Positions 26,955 through 35,343 of a stretch of DNA of 64,000 nt are shown here, one piece after another. A model generated the notes under the pieces. The model did not search any database and had not been told where the DNA came from. It saw nothing but the letters and a program-made list of their open reading frames with translations. Made by a program: the position numbers and the translations under genes. The stretch comes from Leptospira kobayashii (GTDB lineage: Bacteria > Spirochaetota > Leptospiria > Leptospirales > Leptospiraceae), in contig NZ_AP025028.1 of assembly GCF_003114835.2 (NCBI RefSeq), positions 1,005,001 through 1,069,000 on the forward strand. The letters run 5' to 3'. The first letter of the stretch is position 1, and each line of letters starts with the position of its first letter.

Positions 26955-27524
26955 TTGAGTTTAAGAGATCGAAAAAAGCAGGAAGTTCGGGTAGTGATTC
27001 GAGAAAAGGCATTGGAGCTTTTTATAGAAAAGGATTTCTCATCCGTCTCCGTAGAAGAAATCGTTTTGCTTTTGAATGTTTCCAGAAGGACTTTCTTCCG
27101 GTATTTTCCTACTAAAGAAGATGTTGTCTTTGATTGGTATGAGGAATTGAGGGACGGTCTTGTACAAACTCTGAAAGCTCGTCCGGAAACAGAGGATTAT
27201 TACGAATCCGTATGTGAAACCCTCTCCTCACTATTGAGATATTATGATGAAAATCGGGACTGGTCTATGAAGATGATGAAGTTGTCTAAGGAAACTTCAA
27301 GCCTCATTGCGAAAAGTTTGGAAAAAAGAATGTTATGGGAAAGGGATCTATCGGCGGTGATTGCCGATAGGATTTCCAAAGGGCAAGACAAAGATCTTCG
27401 CGCAAAAATCATCGTGGGGAAAGCAATGACCGCCTTTTACTACGGCGTAGAACAGTGGTATGCCGAAGGTGGAAAAAAGAACATACGCACCATTTTGCAA
27501 AAAGCTTTCGAATTTGCGAAATAA
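26955..27524 (+). CDS. TetR-family transcriptional regulator
   Basis: This 189-residue regulator has the helix-turn-helix SVEEIVLLLNVSRRTFFRYF at about residues 33-52 followed by PTKEDVVFDWY. The C-terminal ligand domain is not diagnostic. The start is taken as TTG at 26955, preceded by AAAGGAGGACTTC, a strong Shine-Dalgarno. It is divergent from the SDR gene and presumably represses it and itself through the palindromes between them. Confidence 0.87.
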   Translation: MSLRDRKKQEVRVVIREKALELFIEKDFSSVSVEEIVLLLNVSRRTFFRYFPTKEDVVFDWYEELRDGLVQTLKARPETEDYYESVCETLSSLLRYYDENRDWSMKMMKLSKETSSLIAKSLEKRMLWERDLSAVIADRISKGQDKDLRAKIIVGKAMTAFYYGVEQWYAEGGKKNIRTILQKAFEFAK

Positions 27525-27532
27525 GAGAATGG

Positions 27533-28120
27533 TTATTTAATTTTGATTTCTTTTTTTACGTTGTCTTTTGTCACTTGAGCTGTTTTTTTCCCGGCATCAA
27601 TCGATACTGAATCATACTCGACGGGTATCACAACTTTTCCTTTTTTGTCGATCGCTCCGTATTTTCCACCTTTTATGATAGAATGTTCTCCCGATTTTTC
27701 CGAATAACATCCATTACATACGATTGAAAATCTGTTTTCAAAAGGTTGGGCGAAATCGTATTCCGCTTTGATCTTTTTTTTGCAAGCCGAATCGAAAAAA
27801 CCTATCTTCTTGTTTTCAACGAACCTTCCCAATCCTTCGGATAGATAATCCGGACCGTTGTCGAATACAAAAGCAGACAATAAACGTTTGTTATTTGAGT
27901 CGATGCAGATCCATTCGTTTTTATCTACGACAAAGGCAACTCCCTTTTCATTGAAATCATAGACATGAGAATACCTAGGGGCGATGATGACTTTTCCATT
28001 TTTGTTTTTAAATCCAAACAAATCCTTTTCTTCAAATGAAACCAGGGTTTTGTTCTGCGGATAAGACAGAGAAGGTATTAAAATAAATAATAAAAACAAA
28101 CGCAGAAAGGTTCGATTCAT
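27533..28120 (-). CDS. WG-repeat exported protein
   Basis: This 195-residue protein has a cleavable signal (FLLFILIPSLSYPQ). The mature part is made of WG-type repeats: LFGFKNKNGKVIIAPRYSHV, IGFFDSACKKKIKAEYDFAQ and YGAIDKKGKVVIPVEYDSV. This beta-rich scaffold is common in leptospires and other bacteria; it probably binds a partner at or beyond the inner membrane. It converges on the TetR gene (8 bp apart). Function unknown. Confidence 0.8.
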   Translation of the reverse strand: MNRTFLRLFLLFILIPSLSYPQNKTLVSFEEKDLFGFKNKNGKVIIAPRYSHVYDFNEKGVAFVVDKNEWICIDSNNKRLLSAFVFDNGPDYLSEGLGRFVENKKIGFFDSACKKKIKAEYDFAQPFENRFSIVCNGCYSEKSGEHSIIKGGKYGAIDKKGKVVIPVEYDSVSIDAGKKTAQVTKDNVKKEIKIK

Positions 28121-28185
28121 GTAATTTTCACTCCGTTATAGGTCTTTGTTATCAGAATAGAAGCGCCTAAAAAAGCAAATCTTTT

Positions 28186-28300
28186 GCGTTAGGGACATGT
28201 AGGGCGCCGTTAGGCGGCCAAACTTTGTTTGGCGGACACCCCGAAGTGGCCCGACCCTTAATAAAGAGAGTCGCCGGAGTGAGTCCGATCGGGAACGCCC
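28186..28300 (+). repeat. Dispersed intergenic hairpin repeat, copy C
   Basis: It starts GCGTTAGGGA, has AGGGCG, a hairpin GCCAAAC-TTT-GTTTGGC at 28217-28233, then ACACCCCGAAGTGGCCCGACCC (in parts) and ends GGGAACGCCC. It is the only copy lying between divergent genes, upstream of the WG-repeat gene. Confidence 0.8.
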
Positions 28301-28696
28301 TTGGGACCTGAAAATTTGTTGGTTTTGTCTGGCCGCTCATGGATTCGATGATTCGGCAGTTTAATTCGACTTTTTCTTAGGGATAATCCCGAATTTACCG
28401 TCCAAACTGTCCGGTTATTCTTTTGGTTTAACGGAAAAGGGAAAATTTTTTAATATTTATATTAAATTTTTTTATTTATTTATCTCCAAATATTATTAAT
28501 ATCTAACCTGATTTTTGTAATATATCGTTGGCCGGAGACGTACCTTCGGCCCGAGCAATTTTTTTTTACCAGTTCACAGTCAAAAAAGGCGATTTAACCT
28601 TAGAATTTTAAAGATCATTGTTCAGGCAAACAAGAATGCTATGTTTGAGCTGCCATGATGGAAGAGCAAATTTTTTAAAAGCAAGAGGGAGTCCCT
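28301..28696. other. AT-rich intergenic region upstream of the hybrid kinase
   Basis: This stretch between repeat copy C and the 36-codon ORF contains a strongly AT-rich tract (28446-28540) and runs of T at 28559-28568. It probably carries the promoter for the kinase operon. I see no gene, and no RNA that I can name. Confidence 0.4.
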
Positions 28697-28807
28697 ATGG
28701 AAGTTCGGTTTCATTTTTCGTACATTGATTTTTTTGCGTATGGGCTTTCCAAAGAGACAAAGGCTGGTTCGATCTTTACGGATTTTCATGGGAAAGTCTT
28801 GGTATGA
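28697..28807 (+). CDS. 36-codon leader ORF coupled to the hybrid kinase
   Basis: An ATG follows AAGAGGGAGTCCCT, a strong ribosome site, and encodes 36 residues (MEVRFHFSYIDFFAYG then a polar tail). Its TGA overlaps the kinase ATG (ATGA), so ribosomes finishing it can start the kinase. No similar ribosome site precedes the kinase itself outside this ORF. It may be a small functional protein or a translational-coupling leader. No family is recognised. Confidence 0.5.
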   Translation: MEVRFHFSYIDFFAYGLSKETKAGSIFTDFHGKVLV

Positions 28808-31329
28808 GTACAGATAAAAACAGAGCGGATTCTTCGTCTTCCACCGGTTCCTTATCCTCCGGGCCCGATTTTCGCGCGTTATTCGAGTCCGCTCCCGGTC
28901 TTTATCTTGTTTTGGATCTTAATTTTCACATTGTTGCTGTTAGTGATGCATATGCGAATGCCACTATGATTCAAAGGGAACAAGTTTTAGGCAAAGGTAT
29001 TTTTGAAGTTTTCCCCGACAATCCGGATGACCCTGCCGCAGACGGAGTGCGTCATCTTAGAGCTTCTTTGCTGGAAGTTCTCCAACATCGTGTTGCGAGC
29101 ACAATGGCTGTCCAAAAATACGATATACGCAAACCGGATTCGGAAGGAGGAGGATTTGAAGTCCGCTATTGGAGCCCACGTAATTCTCCTGTTCTGAATA
29201 AAGACGGCACTCTTGCTTATATCATTCATCGTGTAGAGGATGTGACTGAATTTGTTCGACTCAAACAACAGGGAATAGAACAAACAGAAGTGACTCAGGA
29301 TATGCGCGAGCGAATGGAACGTATGGAAGCGGAAGTTTTTATTCGTGCGAAGGAAGCGATTGAAGCCAACGAAGGGTTGCGAAATAGCCAGGAAAATCTT
29401 TCCGTAACATTGAATTCGATCGGTGATGCGGTTCTAACTACGGATTCGGAGGCGAGGGTCACTAGACTCAATCCGGTAGCCGAACAATTGATCGGATGGA
29501 CACAAAGAGAAGCTATCGGACGTTCGGTGACAGATATTTTCAATATTATCAGTAACGAAACCCGCCAACCCGTTTCCATACCGGTGATCGATGCTTTGAC
29601 CCAAGGAACAATACAGGGTCTTACCAATTCCATATTGATTTCCCGTGATGGTAAGGAACATGCCATCGCTGACAGTTGTGCTCCGATCCGAAACAGGGAT
29701 GGAGTAGTGACTGGGACCGTACTTGTGTTTCGCGATGTAACGGAAGAACATGCGGCTAAGGCTGCATTGCAACGGGCGAAAGAAGATGCGGAACTTGCCA
29801 ATCGTTCCAAAGATTCCTTTTTGGCTACAATGAGTCATGAAATCCGTACTCCTTTAAGCGGTTTACTCGGAATGTTGGAACTACTCAGTTTAACGGCAAT
29901 GAATGCCGACCAGAAAAAAATGGTTCAAGCTGCCAGGGATTCGGGAAACGGCTTGTTGCGAATCCTTAGTGATATTCTGGATTGGTCCAAAATTGAAGAG
30001 GGGAAACTGGAACTGTCGCTGCAAGCTACTTCCATTGCACAACTGTTATCCGAGGTAGTCGAGACCTATTCCCATGTCGCAAGCTCCAAGGGGTTGGTGT
30101 TGCGATACGAAGTGGATACGAAATTGAATTTGGCTCATATCGTTGATCCGCTTCGTCTTTCCCAAGTTCTCAATAATTTTGTAAGCAATGCGATCAAATT
30201 TACTTCCAAGGGGGAAGTGGAAGTACGTGCCGATTTGGTTAAGGATTTTTCCTATGCACAAAAAATCCGTTTTTCCGTCCGGGATACCGGTATCGGTTTG
30301 AATCGGGAGGAACAATCGCGTTTGTTCCTGCGTTATGCGCAAGCGACATCGGATACTGCGCGTATGTACGGGGGAACCGGACTTGGGCTTGCCATTAGCC
30401 GGAGGTTAGCTGATTTGATGGATGGAGTGATCGAATTGGAAAGTGCTCCGGGCAAAGGATCTACCTTTAGTATCACATTCTCTTTGCCGACATCGGAAAT
30501 GGATTTTGTAAATACGATTTTGGTCGGACCTGATATGGAGTCGGTGAAACCGATTGAGCAGGATGAAAATCATATGCACACCGTCCTTGTTGTGGATGAC
30601 CATTCCATTAACCTAACTTTGTTAATACGCCAGATCGAACAACTCGGACTTCGTGTGGAAGGTGCCGATGACGGCGAAGCTGCATTGAATTTGTGGAAAG
30701 AGAAAAAATTCGATCTGATCATTACGGATTGCCATATGCCCAAAATGGACGGATATGAACTAGCAAGAGCTATTCGCGAAATCGAATCCATCGATTCAAT
30801 CCCACGCACACCTATTATCGCTTATACCGCCAATGCACTTGGGGAGGAAAACGGGCTCTGTCATGATGCGGGTATGGACGAAGTGATGGTGAAGCCTGCG
30901 AAAATGATCCAATTGCGAGAGACCTTATTACGCTGGTTATCCGATATTAAGGATGCAAACGGATCTGCGGACAGGTCTCAGTCTTTTAAAGATGAAGCCG
31001 ATTCGCCCATTGATTTTACAAATCTTCGCAATATCATACCGGATCGTGCGGGGCAAATTGCATTATTGAACAAGTTTCAATCGCACCATCAGGCGGATCG
31101 TGAAAAGCTGATCGCTGAATTGGATAAAGGAAATACTACCGAGATAATGAACCAAGCCCATCGTCTCAAAGGAGCAAGCCAGATCGTAGGGGCGAGTGAA
31201 CTCGCAAATGCTTATGCAAACATGGAACGATCCGCCAGACAAAATAATCTGCAAGATGCACGGGCCGAGGTTAGGAAACTAACGGAAGCAGTAGGTCGAT
31301 TTGAAAAATTTCTTTCTAGGCTGATTTAA
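28804..31329 (+). CDS. Hybrid sensor histidine kinase (PAS-PAS-HisKA-HATPase-REC-HPt)
   Basis: This 841-residue soluble phosphorelay kinase has two PAS domains (about 25-155 and 195-315), a HisKA domain with phospho-His in [14 protein letters not shown] (about 348), and an ATPase domain with NFVSNAIKF and [13 protein letters not shown] receiver domain follows ([14 protein letters not shown], phospho-Asp in [13 protein letters not shown], about 645). The C-terminus is an HPt domain with phospho-His in AHRLKGAS (about 783). There is no membrane segment, so the PAS domains presumably sense an intracellular cue. The HPt can pass phosphate to a separate regulator; the REC-EAL protein 29 bp downstream is the obvious partner. 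Confidence 0.93.
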   Translation: MSTDKNRADSSSSTGSLSSGPDFRALFESAPGLYLVLDLNFHIVAVSDAYANATMIQREQVLGKGIFEVFPDNPDDPAADGVRHLRASLLEVLQHRVASTMAVQKYDIRKPDSEGGGFEVRYWSPRNSPVLNKDGTLAYIIHRVEDVTEFVRLKQQGIEQTEVTQDMRERMERMEAEVFIRAKEAIEANEGLRNSQENLSVTLNSIGDAVLTTDSEARVTRLNPVAEQLIGWTQREAIGRSVTDIFNIISNETRQPVSIPVIDALTQGTIQGLTNSILISRDGKEHAIADSCAPIRNRDGVVTGTVLVFRDVTEEHAAKAALQRAKEDAELANRSKDSFLATMSHEIRTPLSGLLGMLELLSLTAMNADQKKMVQAARDSGNGLLRILSDILDWSKIEEGKLELSLQATSIAQLLSEVVETYSHVASSKGLVLRYEVDTKLNLAHIVDPLRLSQVLNNFVSNAIKFTSKGEVEVRADLVKDFSYAQKIRFSVRDTGIGLNREEQSRLFLRYAQATSDTARMYGGTGLGLAISRRLADLMDGVIELESAPGKGSTFSITFSLPTSEMDFVNTILVGPDMESVKPIEQDENHMHTVLVVDDHSINLTLLIRQIEQLGLRVEGADDGEAALNLWKEKKFDLIITDCHMPKMDGYELARAIREIESIDSIPRTPIIAYTANALGEENGLCHDAGMDEVMVKPAKMIQLRETLLRWLSDIKDANGSADRSQSFKDEADSPIDFTNLRNIIPDRAGQIALLNKFQSHHQADREKLIAELDKGNTTEIMNQAHRLKGASQIVGASELANAYANMERSARQNNLQDARAEVRKLTEAVGRFEKFLSRLI

Positions 31330-31358
31330 AAAAAAAAGGGATTTAAGGAGCAATCATA

Positions 31359-32561
31359 ATGAGTGCGAAGGATCTGGGATTCTTGGTAGTGGAAGATGAT
31401 GATTTTCAGCGTCAAGTAATCGTAGATATATTGCATAGACTCGGGATCACGAAAATATCCGAAGCAATCGGCGGAATTCAGGCATTACAAGTGCTAAACG
31501 GTGAAAAAACAAATCCGGTCGATATCGTTCTTTGCGATTTGAACATGCCTGAAATGGACGGAATGGAATTTCTCCGACATTTGGGCAACTCCCATTCCAG
31601 TATTTCAACTATCATTATGAGTGCGTTAGACGGTGCATTGATAGCTTCCGTCAAAAAAATGGCTAGGGCTTACGGAATCACTCTCTTGGGGGCAATGGAA
31701 AAACCGATTACTCCTGAAAAACTGGAAGTGATGATTTCATTATATCAAAACGCCCAGTCCGGACAAAAGCGGGAGTTATCTGCAGAACGGACATTCTCTC
31801 TGGAAGAAATACTGCAAGGAATCAAAGATAAACAATTCGAACCTTTCTTCCAACCGAAAGTGAATATGGGAACGGGGGAAATCACCGGCGCGGAAGCCTT
31901 GGCAAGGTGGGTACATCCTAAACACGGAGTGATCGCTCCTTACGCCTTTATTGACTTATTGGAAGAAACCGGAAATATCGATGAACTAACTTTTATTATG
32001 TTGGAGAAGGCCGCAACCGCATGTCGTCTATTGCATGATAAGGGTCATAAAATTGCAATCTCGGTGAATCTTTCCTTGGTATCGTTAGCGGATGTTTCTT
32101 TGGCTGATAGAATCACTCATTTGGTGTTAAAATGCGGGATTGAACCACGTTATATGATTTTGGAGATCACCGAAACCGCTGCCATGACTGAAATGGCACC
32201 AGCTTTGGAAAATTTGGCACGACTGCGTATGAAAGGATTCGGGCTTTCGATCGATGATTATGGGACCGGCTATTCCAGTATGCAACAGATCACCCGGATT
32301 GCTTTTACCGAGCTTAAGATCGATCGATCTTTTGTGAAAGACATTACGGAGAGCAAAGTTTTGCGTATTGTTGTTAATTCCAGTATTAAAATGGCCACTA
32401 AACTTCAGATGAAAAGTATCGCAGAAGGAGTTGAGACAAAACAAGATTGGGATACTTTGAAGATTCTTTCCTGTGATACGGCACAAGGTTATTATATTGC
32501 AAAACCGATGAACCTTTCTTCTTTCACGGAGTATCTCGAAAAAGTAACAATCGTTAAGTAG
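31359..32561 (+). CDS. Response regulator with EAL c-di-GMP phosphodiesterase domain (RocR-like)
   Basis: This 400-residue protein has an N-terminal receiver domain (VVEDDDFQRQ; phospho-Asp in LCDLNMPEMDG) and an EAL domain from about 165 to 395. EAL residues look intact: GAEALARW (the signature), SVNLSLVSLAD, ILEITETA, IDDYGTGYSS, LKIDRSFV and EGVET. It should hydrolyse cyclic di-GMP to pGpG when phosphorylated by the upstream hybrid kinase. Domain order and length equal Pseudomonas RocR. AAGGAGCAATCATA precedes the ATG. It likely lowers c-di-GMP in response to the kinase's signal. Confidence 0.93.
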   Translation: MSAKDLGFLVVEDDDFQRQVIVDILHRLGITKISEAIGGIQALQVLNGEKTNPVDIVLCDLNMPEMDGMEFLRHLGNSHSSISTIIMSALDGALIASVKKMARAYGITLLGAMEKPITPEKLEVMISLYQNAQSGQKRELSAERTFSLEEILQGIKDKQFEPFFQPKVNMGTGEITGAEALARWVHPKHGVIAPYAFIDLLEETGNIDELTFIMLEKAATACRLLHDKGHKIAISVNLSLVSLADVSLADRITHLVLKCGIEPRYMILEITETAAMTEMAPALENLARLRMKGFGLSIDDYGTGYSSMQQITRIAFTELKIDRSFVKDITESKVLRIVVNSSIKMATKLQMKSIAEGVETKQDWDTLKILSCDTAQGYYIAKPMNLSSFTEYLEKVTIVK

Positions 32562-32573
32562 TTTTCGTTTTTT

Positions 32574-32677
32574 GGCGACCTCCCGAATCCTTCGGATTCG
32601 GGACCGGGCTACTCCGGGCTCCGCGTTCGCTCCGGTCGCTTCGCGACCAAGCCCTTCGTATCCCTGGTCGGGGATTA
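32574..32677 (-). repeat. Dispersed intergenic hairpin repeat, copy F (inverted)
   Basis: On the minus strand it reads AGGGATACGAAGGGCTTGG, hairpin GGTCGC-GAA-GCGACC (32634-32648), CGGAGCGAACGCGGAGCCC, GGAGTAGCCCGGTCCC. In place of the usual GGGAACGCCC end it has a second perfect hairpin TCCCGAATCC-TTC-GGATTCGGGA on the plus strand (32581-32603). It lies 13 bp after the RocR-like stop, in a convergent region, where it could act as a terminator for either strand. Confidence 0.75.
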
Positions 32678-32796
32678 TTACCAAAATAGAAAGACAAATA
32701 GGTGTCAGTCGGCAAAAAGGCGAACTTATTTTCAAAAAAATTCCACTTGGATAAGATAAGATTGATTTTTCGATGAGAGTATGTTAGATGAAACTC

Positions 32797-32827
32797 ATTG
32801 GGTGGCGGGTGGTTAACCCCACCCAAT
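32797..32827. terminator. GC-rich hairpin after the toxin relic
   Basis: ATTGGGTG (32797-32804) pairs with CACCCAAT (32820-32827), with an inner GGGTGGTTAACCCC that can pair further. It is located past the 3' end of the toxin-antitoxin operon on the minus strand. No clear T-run follows, so terminator function is a guess. Confidence 0.35.
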
Positions 32828-32922
32828 CAGGGCGGGGAGATCCGTTCTAAGATAGAAAACAATGAATTTACGGTCGTTAGATGATTCTATTTAATAATAC
32901 ATTTCCGGGAGCTTGTCAGATA

Positions 32923-33036
32923 TTATTTTACTTTCATTGAATGTACATCTTGAACGATCAGAACCGGTCTTTGGAAGCTTGGTTCACTACCGAAAGGAGT
33001 TCCAAGATCAACCCACCAAATCTCACCACGAATCAT
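32923..33036 (-). pseudogene. Truncated, frameshifted ChpK/MazF/PemK-type toxin
   Basis: The minus strand from 33036 encodes MIRGEIWWVDLG, then GSEPSFQRPVLIVQD, an excellent match to the N-terminus of leptospiral ChpK and other PemK/MazF endoribonucleases. The frame then fails; one base shift restores FNESKI, the next conserved piece, before stops. The remaining 70 or so residues, including the rest of the active site, are gone. The start codon overlaps the antitoxin's final codons by 14 bases, the usual arrangement for this toxin-antitoxin type. An mRNA interferase toxin that has been inactivated. Confidence 0.75.
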
Positions 33037-33259
33037 TTTTTAAACTAATCCGAAGGGTATGAAGTAAAATGTCTGAGGAACTATCCCGGTTGTTTGAATT
33101 ATTGGCATAAACCTGATTCAACTTTTCTGTAATTGAGTTTTTCGAATGATTTTGGATAAACTCTTCAAGTGCTCGGGCGAATAACTGGCTTCTTGGAATA
33201 CCCAGTTTTTTTGCCTTCTTTTCAGCAATCGTTGGAGTAGGAATACGTTTGTTTTTCAT
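33023..33259 (-). CDS. ChpI/MazE-type antitoxin (probably relic)
   Basis: A 78-residue ribbon-helix-helix-type antitoxin. KKAKKLGIPRSQLFARALEE and FIQNHSKNSITEKLNQVY match the ChpI/CopG-like family. The N-terminus is odd: the beta-strand that normally reads A-I-S-I-P is reduced to KNKRIPTPTIAEKK, apparently with a few residues lost, which may impair DNA binding. Start ATG overlaps the PcfJ-like gene's stop (ATGA). Downstream, the toxin gene starts within its last codons but is broken, so the antitoxin may now be an orphan repressor or be decaying. Confidence 0.7.
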   Translation of the reverse strand: MKNKRIPTPTIAEKKAKKLGIPRSQLFARALEEFIQNHSKNSITEKLNQVYANNSNNRDSSSDILLHTLRISLKNDSW

Positions 33260-34134
33260 CACCTGGTAAAGACCCAATTCGGAGGAATCCCGATTCGAAA
33301 TACATCTCCAAGCATTAGGATTCCATTTTGCATCCGCCAAAATTCTATCTGGTCAGCGGTTTCCCGTTTTACTTCTTTATTAAATGCAGAAGAAACTTGG
33401 TCCAAATACCAATCTCCGTTTATATGCAGTAAGGAGAGAGTACATCTTTCGGGGAACAAAACCCGGTAGATGTAATATTTTCCAGTCAATATGTCAGAAT
33501 CATAACTGAATACACAATTGTGTTGGGATTTGGATTCATCAAACAATTGTTTTCTGGATACAATCGGGATCACCCCTTCTTCTCCTTGGACGGGTGGAGG
33601 AGGGTACAATTCGTCGGGACCGGCAAATTGGTTTTTCCCGATGAGATGGATCATTTTTTTTTCCAATTCGTACAAATGGGAAAGAGAATTTATTCTCCAC
33701 TTGGGGCAAAACCGTTTTACTTCTTCGTAGATTTGAAATATAGACTGATATTTGTTATTTTCCGAAGAGGAGTCAGGAAACCGGAGGGCAAGGTCCTTCA
33801 AAAAGAGAATATCCCATTTCTCTTTCCACCCTTTTTTCCTGGCAAACCCGAAGAAATCAAATAAAATCCGATTGATAAAAGTTAGATGGTGAAACGCTTT
33901 TTGGTAAACGGAGATACGGTATAACTTTCGAAATGCGGGAAGATACCCTTCCCGGATGGCGGTTTCCGTTATCTTTCCCAAAACGTTTAATGAACTGGGC
34001 AGAAAGCCGAAATAAATTGCGATCTCTTTTCTTTTGCGAAAAGGTAATTTCTCTTTTGCCTCGGAAAAATCCTCAGGAATCGAACTTAGAATCCATTCGG
34101 GGTGTTCCAGGCAAAACTGCAATGCAGGGATCAT
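33259..34134 (-). CDS. PcfJ-like protein
   Basis: This 291-residue basic protein has, in its C-terminal third, SKSQHNCVFSY..TGKYYIYRV, the hallmark of PcfJ-like proteins first noted on conjugative plasmids, followed by WYLDQVSSAFNKE. Residues 1-190 are helical and unrecognised. The stop overlaps the antitoxin start (ATGA), making a three-gene chain with the toxin relic. A palindrome lies just upstream of its start. PcfJ function is not established; mobile-element or defence association is known for the family. In this chain it might have been an accessory to the toxin-antitoxin module. Confidence 0.65.
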   Translation of the reverse strand: MIPALQFCLEHPEWILSSIPEDFSEAKEKLPFRKRKEIAIYFGFLPSSLNVLGKITETAIREGYLPAFRKLYRISVYQKAFHHLTFINRILFDFFGFARKKGWKEKWDILFLKDLALRFPDSSSENNKYQSIFQIYEEVKRFCPKWRINSLSHLYELEKKMIHLIGKNQFAGPDELYPPPPVQGEEGVIPIVSRKQLFDESKSQHNCVFSYDSDILTGKYYIYRVLFPERCTLSLLHINGDWYLDQVSSAFNKEVKRETADQIEFWRMQNGILMLGDVFRIGIPPNWVFTR

Positions 34135-34173
34135 AGTATAAGTTTATACTATTTTGCGATTTTTTTATACTAT
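34133..34173. promoter_or_regulatory. TTATACTAT operator repeats upstream of the PcfJ/TA operon
   Basis: ATAGTATAA-GT-TTATACTAT (34133-34152) is a perfect palindrome overlapping the operon's first codon, and TTATACTAT recurs at 34165-34173, exactly 21 bp, two helix turns, from the second arm. Such multi-site operators are typical of autoregulated toxin-antitoxin operons, so the antitoxin is the likely binder. Confidence 0.6.
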
Positions 34174-34258
34174 TTTTTATATATTCGTCCTTAGAATATT
34201 TTTTGCTTTTTTTTTCTATGAGTATTCCTAACGATGGGCATAACCAAAGGAGGATTAT

Positions 34259-34786
34259 GTGATCCATTTTAACAAATCGACATATATTATTTTAGCGCTT
34301 GTTACCGGTTTTGCCGTTAACTGTAGTACAACGGCAAAGAGAGTGGGTGATTTTCAGGCACCGAATTACAGTTCCGTGAAATTCAACGACAAACTTGTTG
34401 TTTCTTATGTCCCGGAAGCAGAAGCGGAGATTAAAAGTAATAATATTTTCAATGAAAACAACTTTCTTAATTATTATAAATCCGTATTGAAAGAAAAAGG
34501 AGTGATTTCCGAAAAAGCCAAAGAAACGATCGAAATCAAAATCAATGATGCCAGATTTCGTTCCGAAGGAGTCGCTATTTGGGTTGGAACTATGGCAGGC
34601 GCGGATTCAATCGACTTGGACCTAACGATCAAAGATGCGAAAGGAAAAGTAATCGACCAACATAAAATCGAGATTTCCTACGCCCTCGGTGGTTTCGGTG
34701 GCGGACCTAATTCCGTAAGAACGGACTATTTTTATAAGAAAATTACAAACCTAACTCTACAACAACTAGGTTATCCTGTAGATTAA
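34259..34786 (+). CDS. DUF4410-like lipoprotein
   Basis: This 175-residue lipoprotein (signal ending AVNC, Cys22) starts at GTG after AAAGGAGGATTAT; the neighbouring ATG at 34257 meets a stop at once. The mature part has a basic/acidic alternation with KSVLKEKGVISEKAKETIEI and a glycine-rich end YALGGFGGGPNSVRTDY. The fold resembles the DUF4410 family of envelope lipoproteins, as a guess. It is monocistronic and ends in a good terminator. Confidence 0.75.
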   Translation: MIHFNKSTYIILALVTGFAVNCSTTAKRVGDFQAPNYSSVKFNDKLVVSYVPEAEAEIKSNNIFNENNFLNYYKSVLKEKGVISEKAKETIEIKINDARFRSEGVAIWVGTMAGADSIDLDLTIKDAKGKVIDQHKIEISYALGGFGGGPNSVRTDYFYKKITNLTLQQLGYPVD

Positions 34787-34808
34787 TTCCATACCTTTAT
34801 TTTCTTTT

Positions 34809-34846
34809 AAAAGGCTTGGACTCTAACAAGTTCGGGCCTTTTTTTT
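34809..34846 (+). terminator. Intrinsic terminator of the lipoprotein gene
   Basis: AAAGGCTTGGAC (34809-34820) pairs with GTTCGGGCCTTT (34829-34840) with three wobble pairs, followed by a run of T. It is 23 bases after the stop at 34786. Confidence 0.75.
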
Positions 34847-34882
34847 GTCCATTTATAAGAAATCAATGATTCTATTTTTCCC

Positions 34883-35009
34883 CGTTAGGGATGGGAAGGG
34901 CGGGCCGGAGGCGCGGCCAAGCTTTGCTTGGCGGGAGCGTAAGCGGACCCCGGACCAGCCCGACCATGAACAGTTAACATGTGTAAAGTGAAATGGATTG
35001 GGAACGCCC
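34883..35009 (+). repeat. Dispersed intergenic hairpin repeat, copy D
   Basis: It starts CCGTTAGGGAT, has GGGAAGGGCG, a hairpin GCCAAGC-TTT-GCTTGGC at 34916-34932, then GGGAGCGTAAGCGGACCCC, GGACCAGCCCGACC and ends ATTGGGAACGCCC. It lies between two co-directional genes. Its hairpin differs from copy C's by one compensating pair (A-T to G-C). Confidence 0.8.
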
Positions 35010-35343
35010 TGATTCTGCATTCGATGATTTTGTAAACAGTTGTTCATTCAATTCGATTATGTCAGTTGGGTTTCATTTAGTGAACTATGTTCATTGGATT
35101 TGTGAGGGAATCGGGGAATTCTCATGTTTCAGCTCGTTTCGAATATTTTTGATTTAGCGCTTGTTATGCTTTTTAGGATTCAGTCAAAAAGTTTTTTCTA
35201 ATTGAAAATGAGTACAATTTTTTTTTAATACTTGACCAAAGTATTTTCGAAGGATAGAAACTCTCGTTACGGAAACTAATCTTTCGACCGGTTTCTATAA
35301 ATCCATATTTTAGCTTTCTTATATTTGATATTGTTAATTATAA
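35010..35343. other. Intergenic region upstream of the SpoIIE/TonB operon
   Basis: This is about 330 bp with long T runs and a possible promoter TTGACC near 35233. No gene, relic or hairpin of note is visible. It should carry the promoter of the four-gene operon. Confidence 0.4.

Noticed and set aside
32554..32826. ORFs on both strands over repeat copy F
   Set aside because: They are made of palindromic repeat sequence and lack ribosome sites or family resemblance.
34853..35047. 64-codon minus-strand ORF over repeat copy D
   Set aside because: Same reason: translation of the repeat, no independent evidence of coding.
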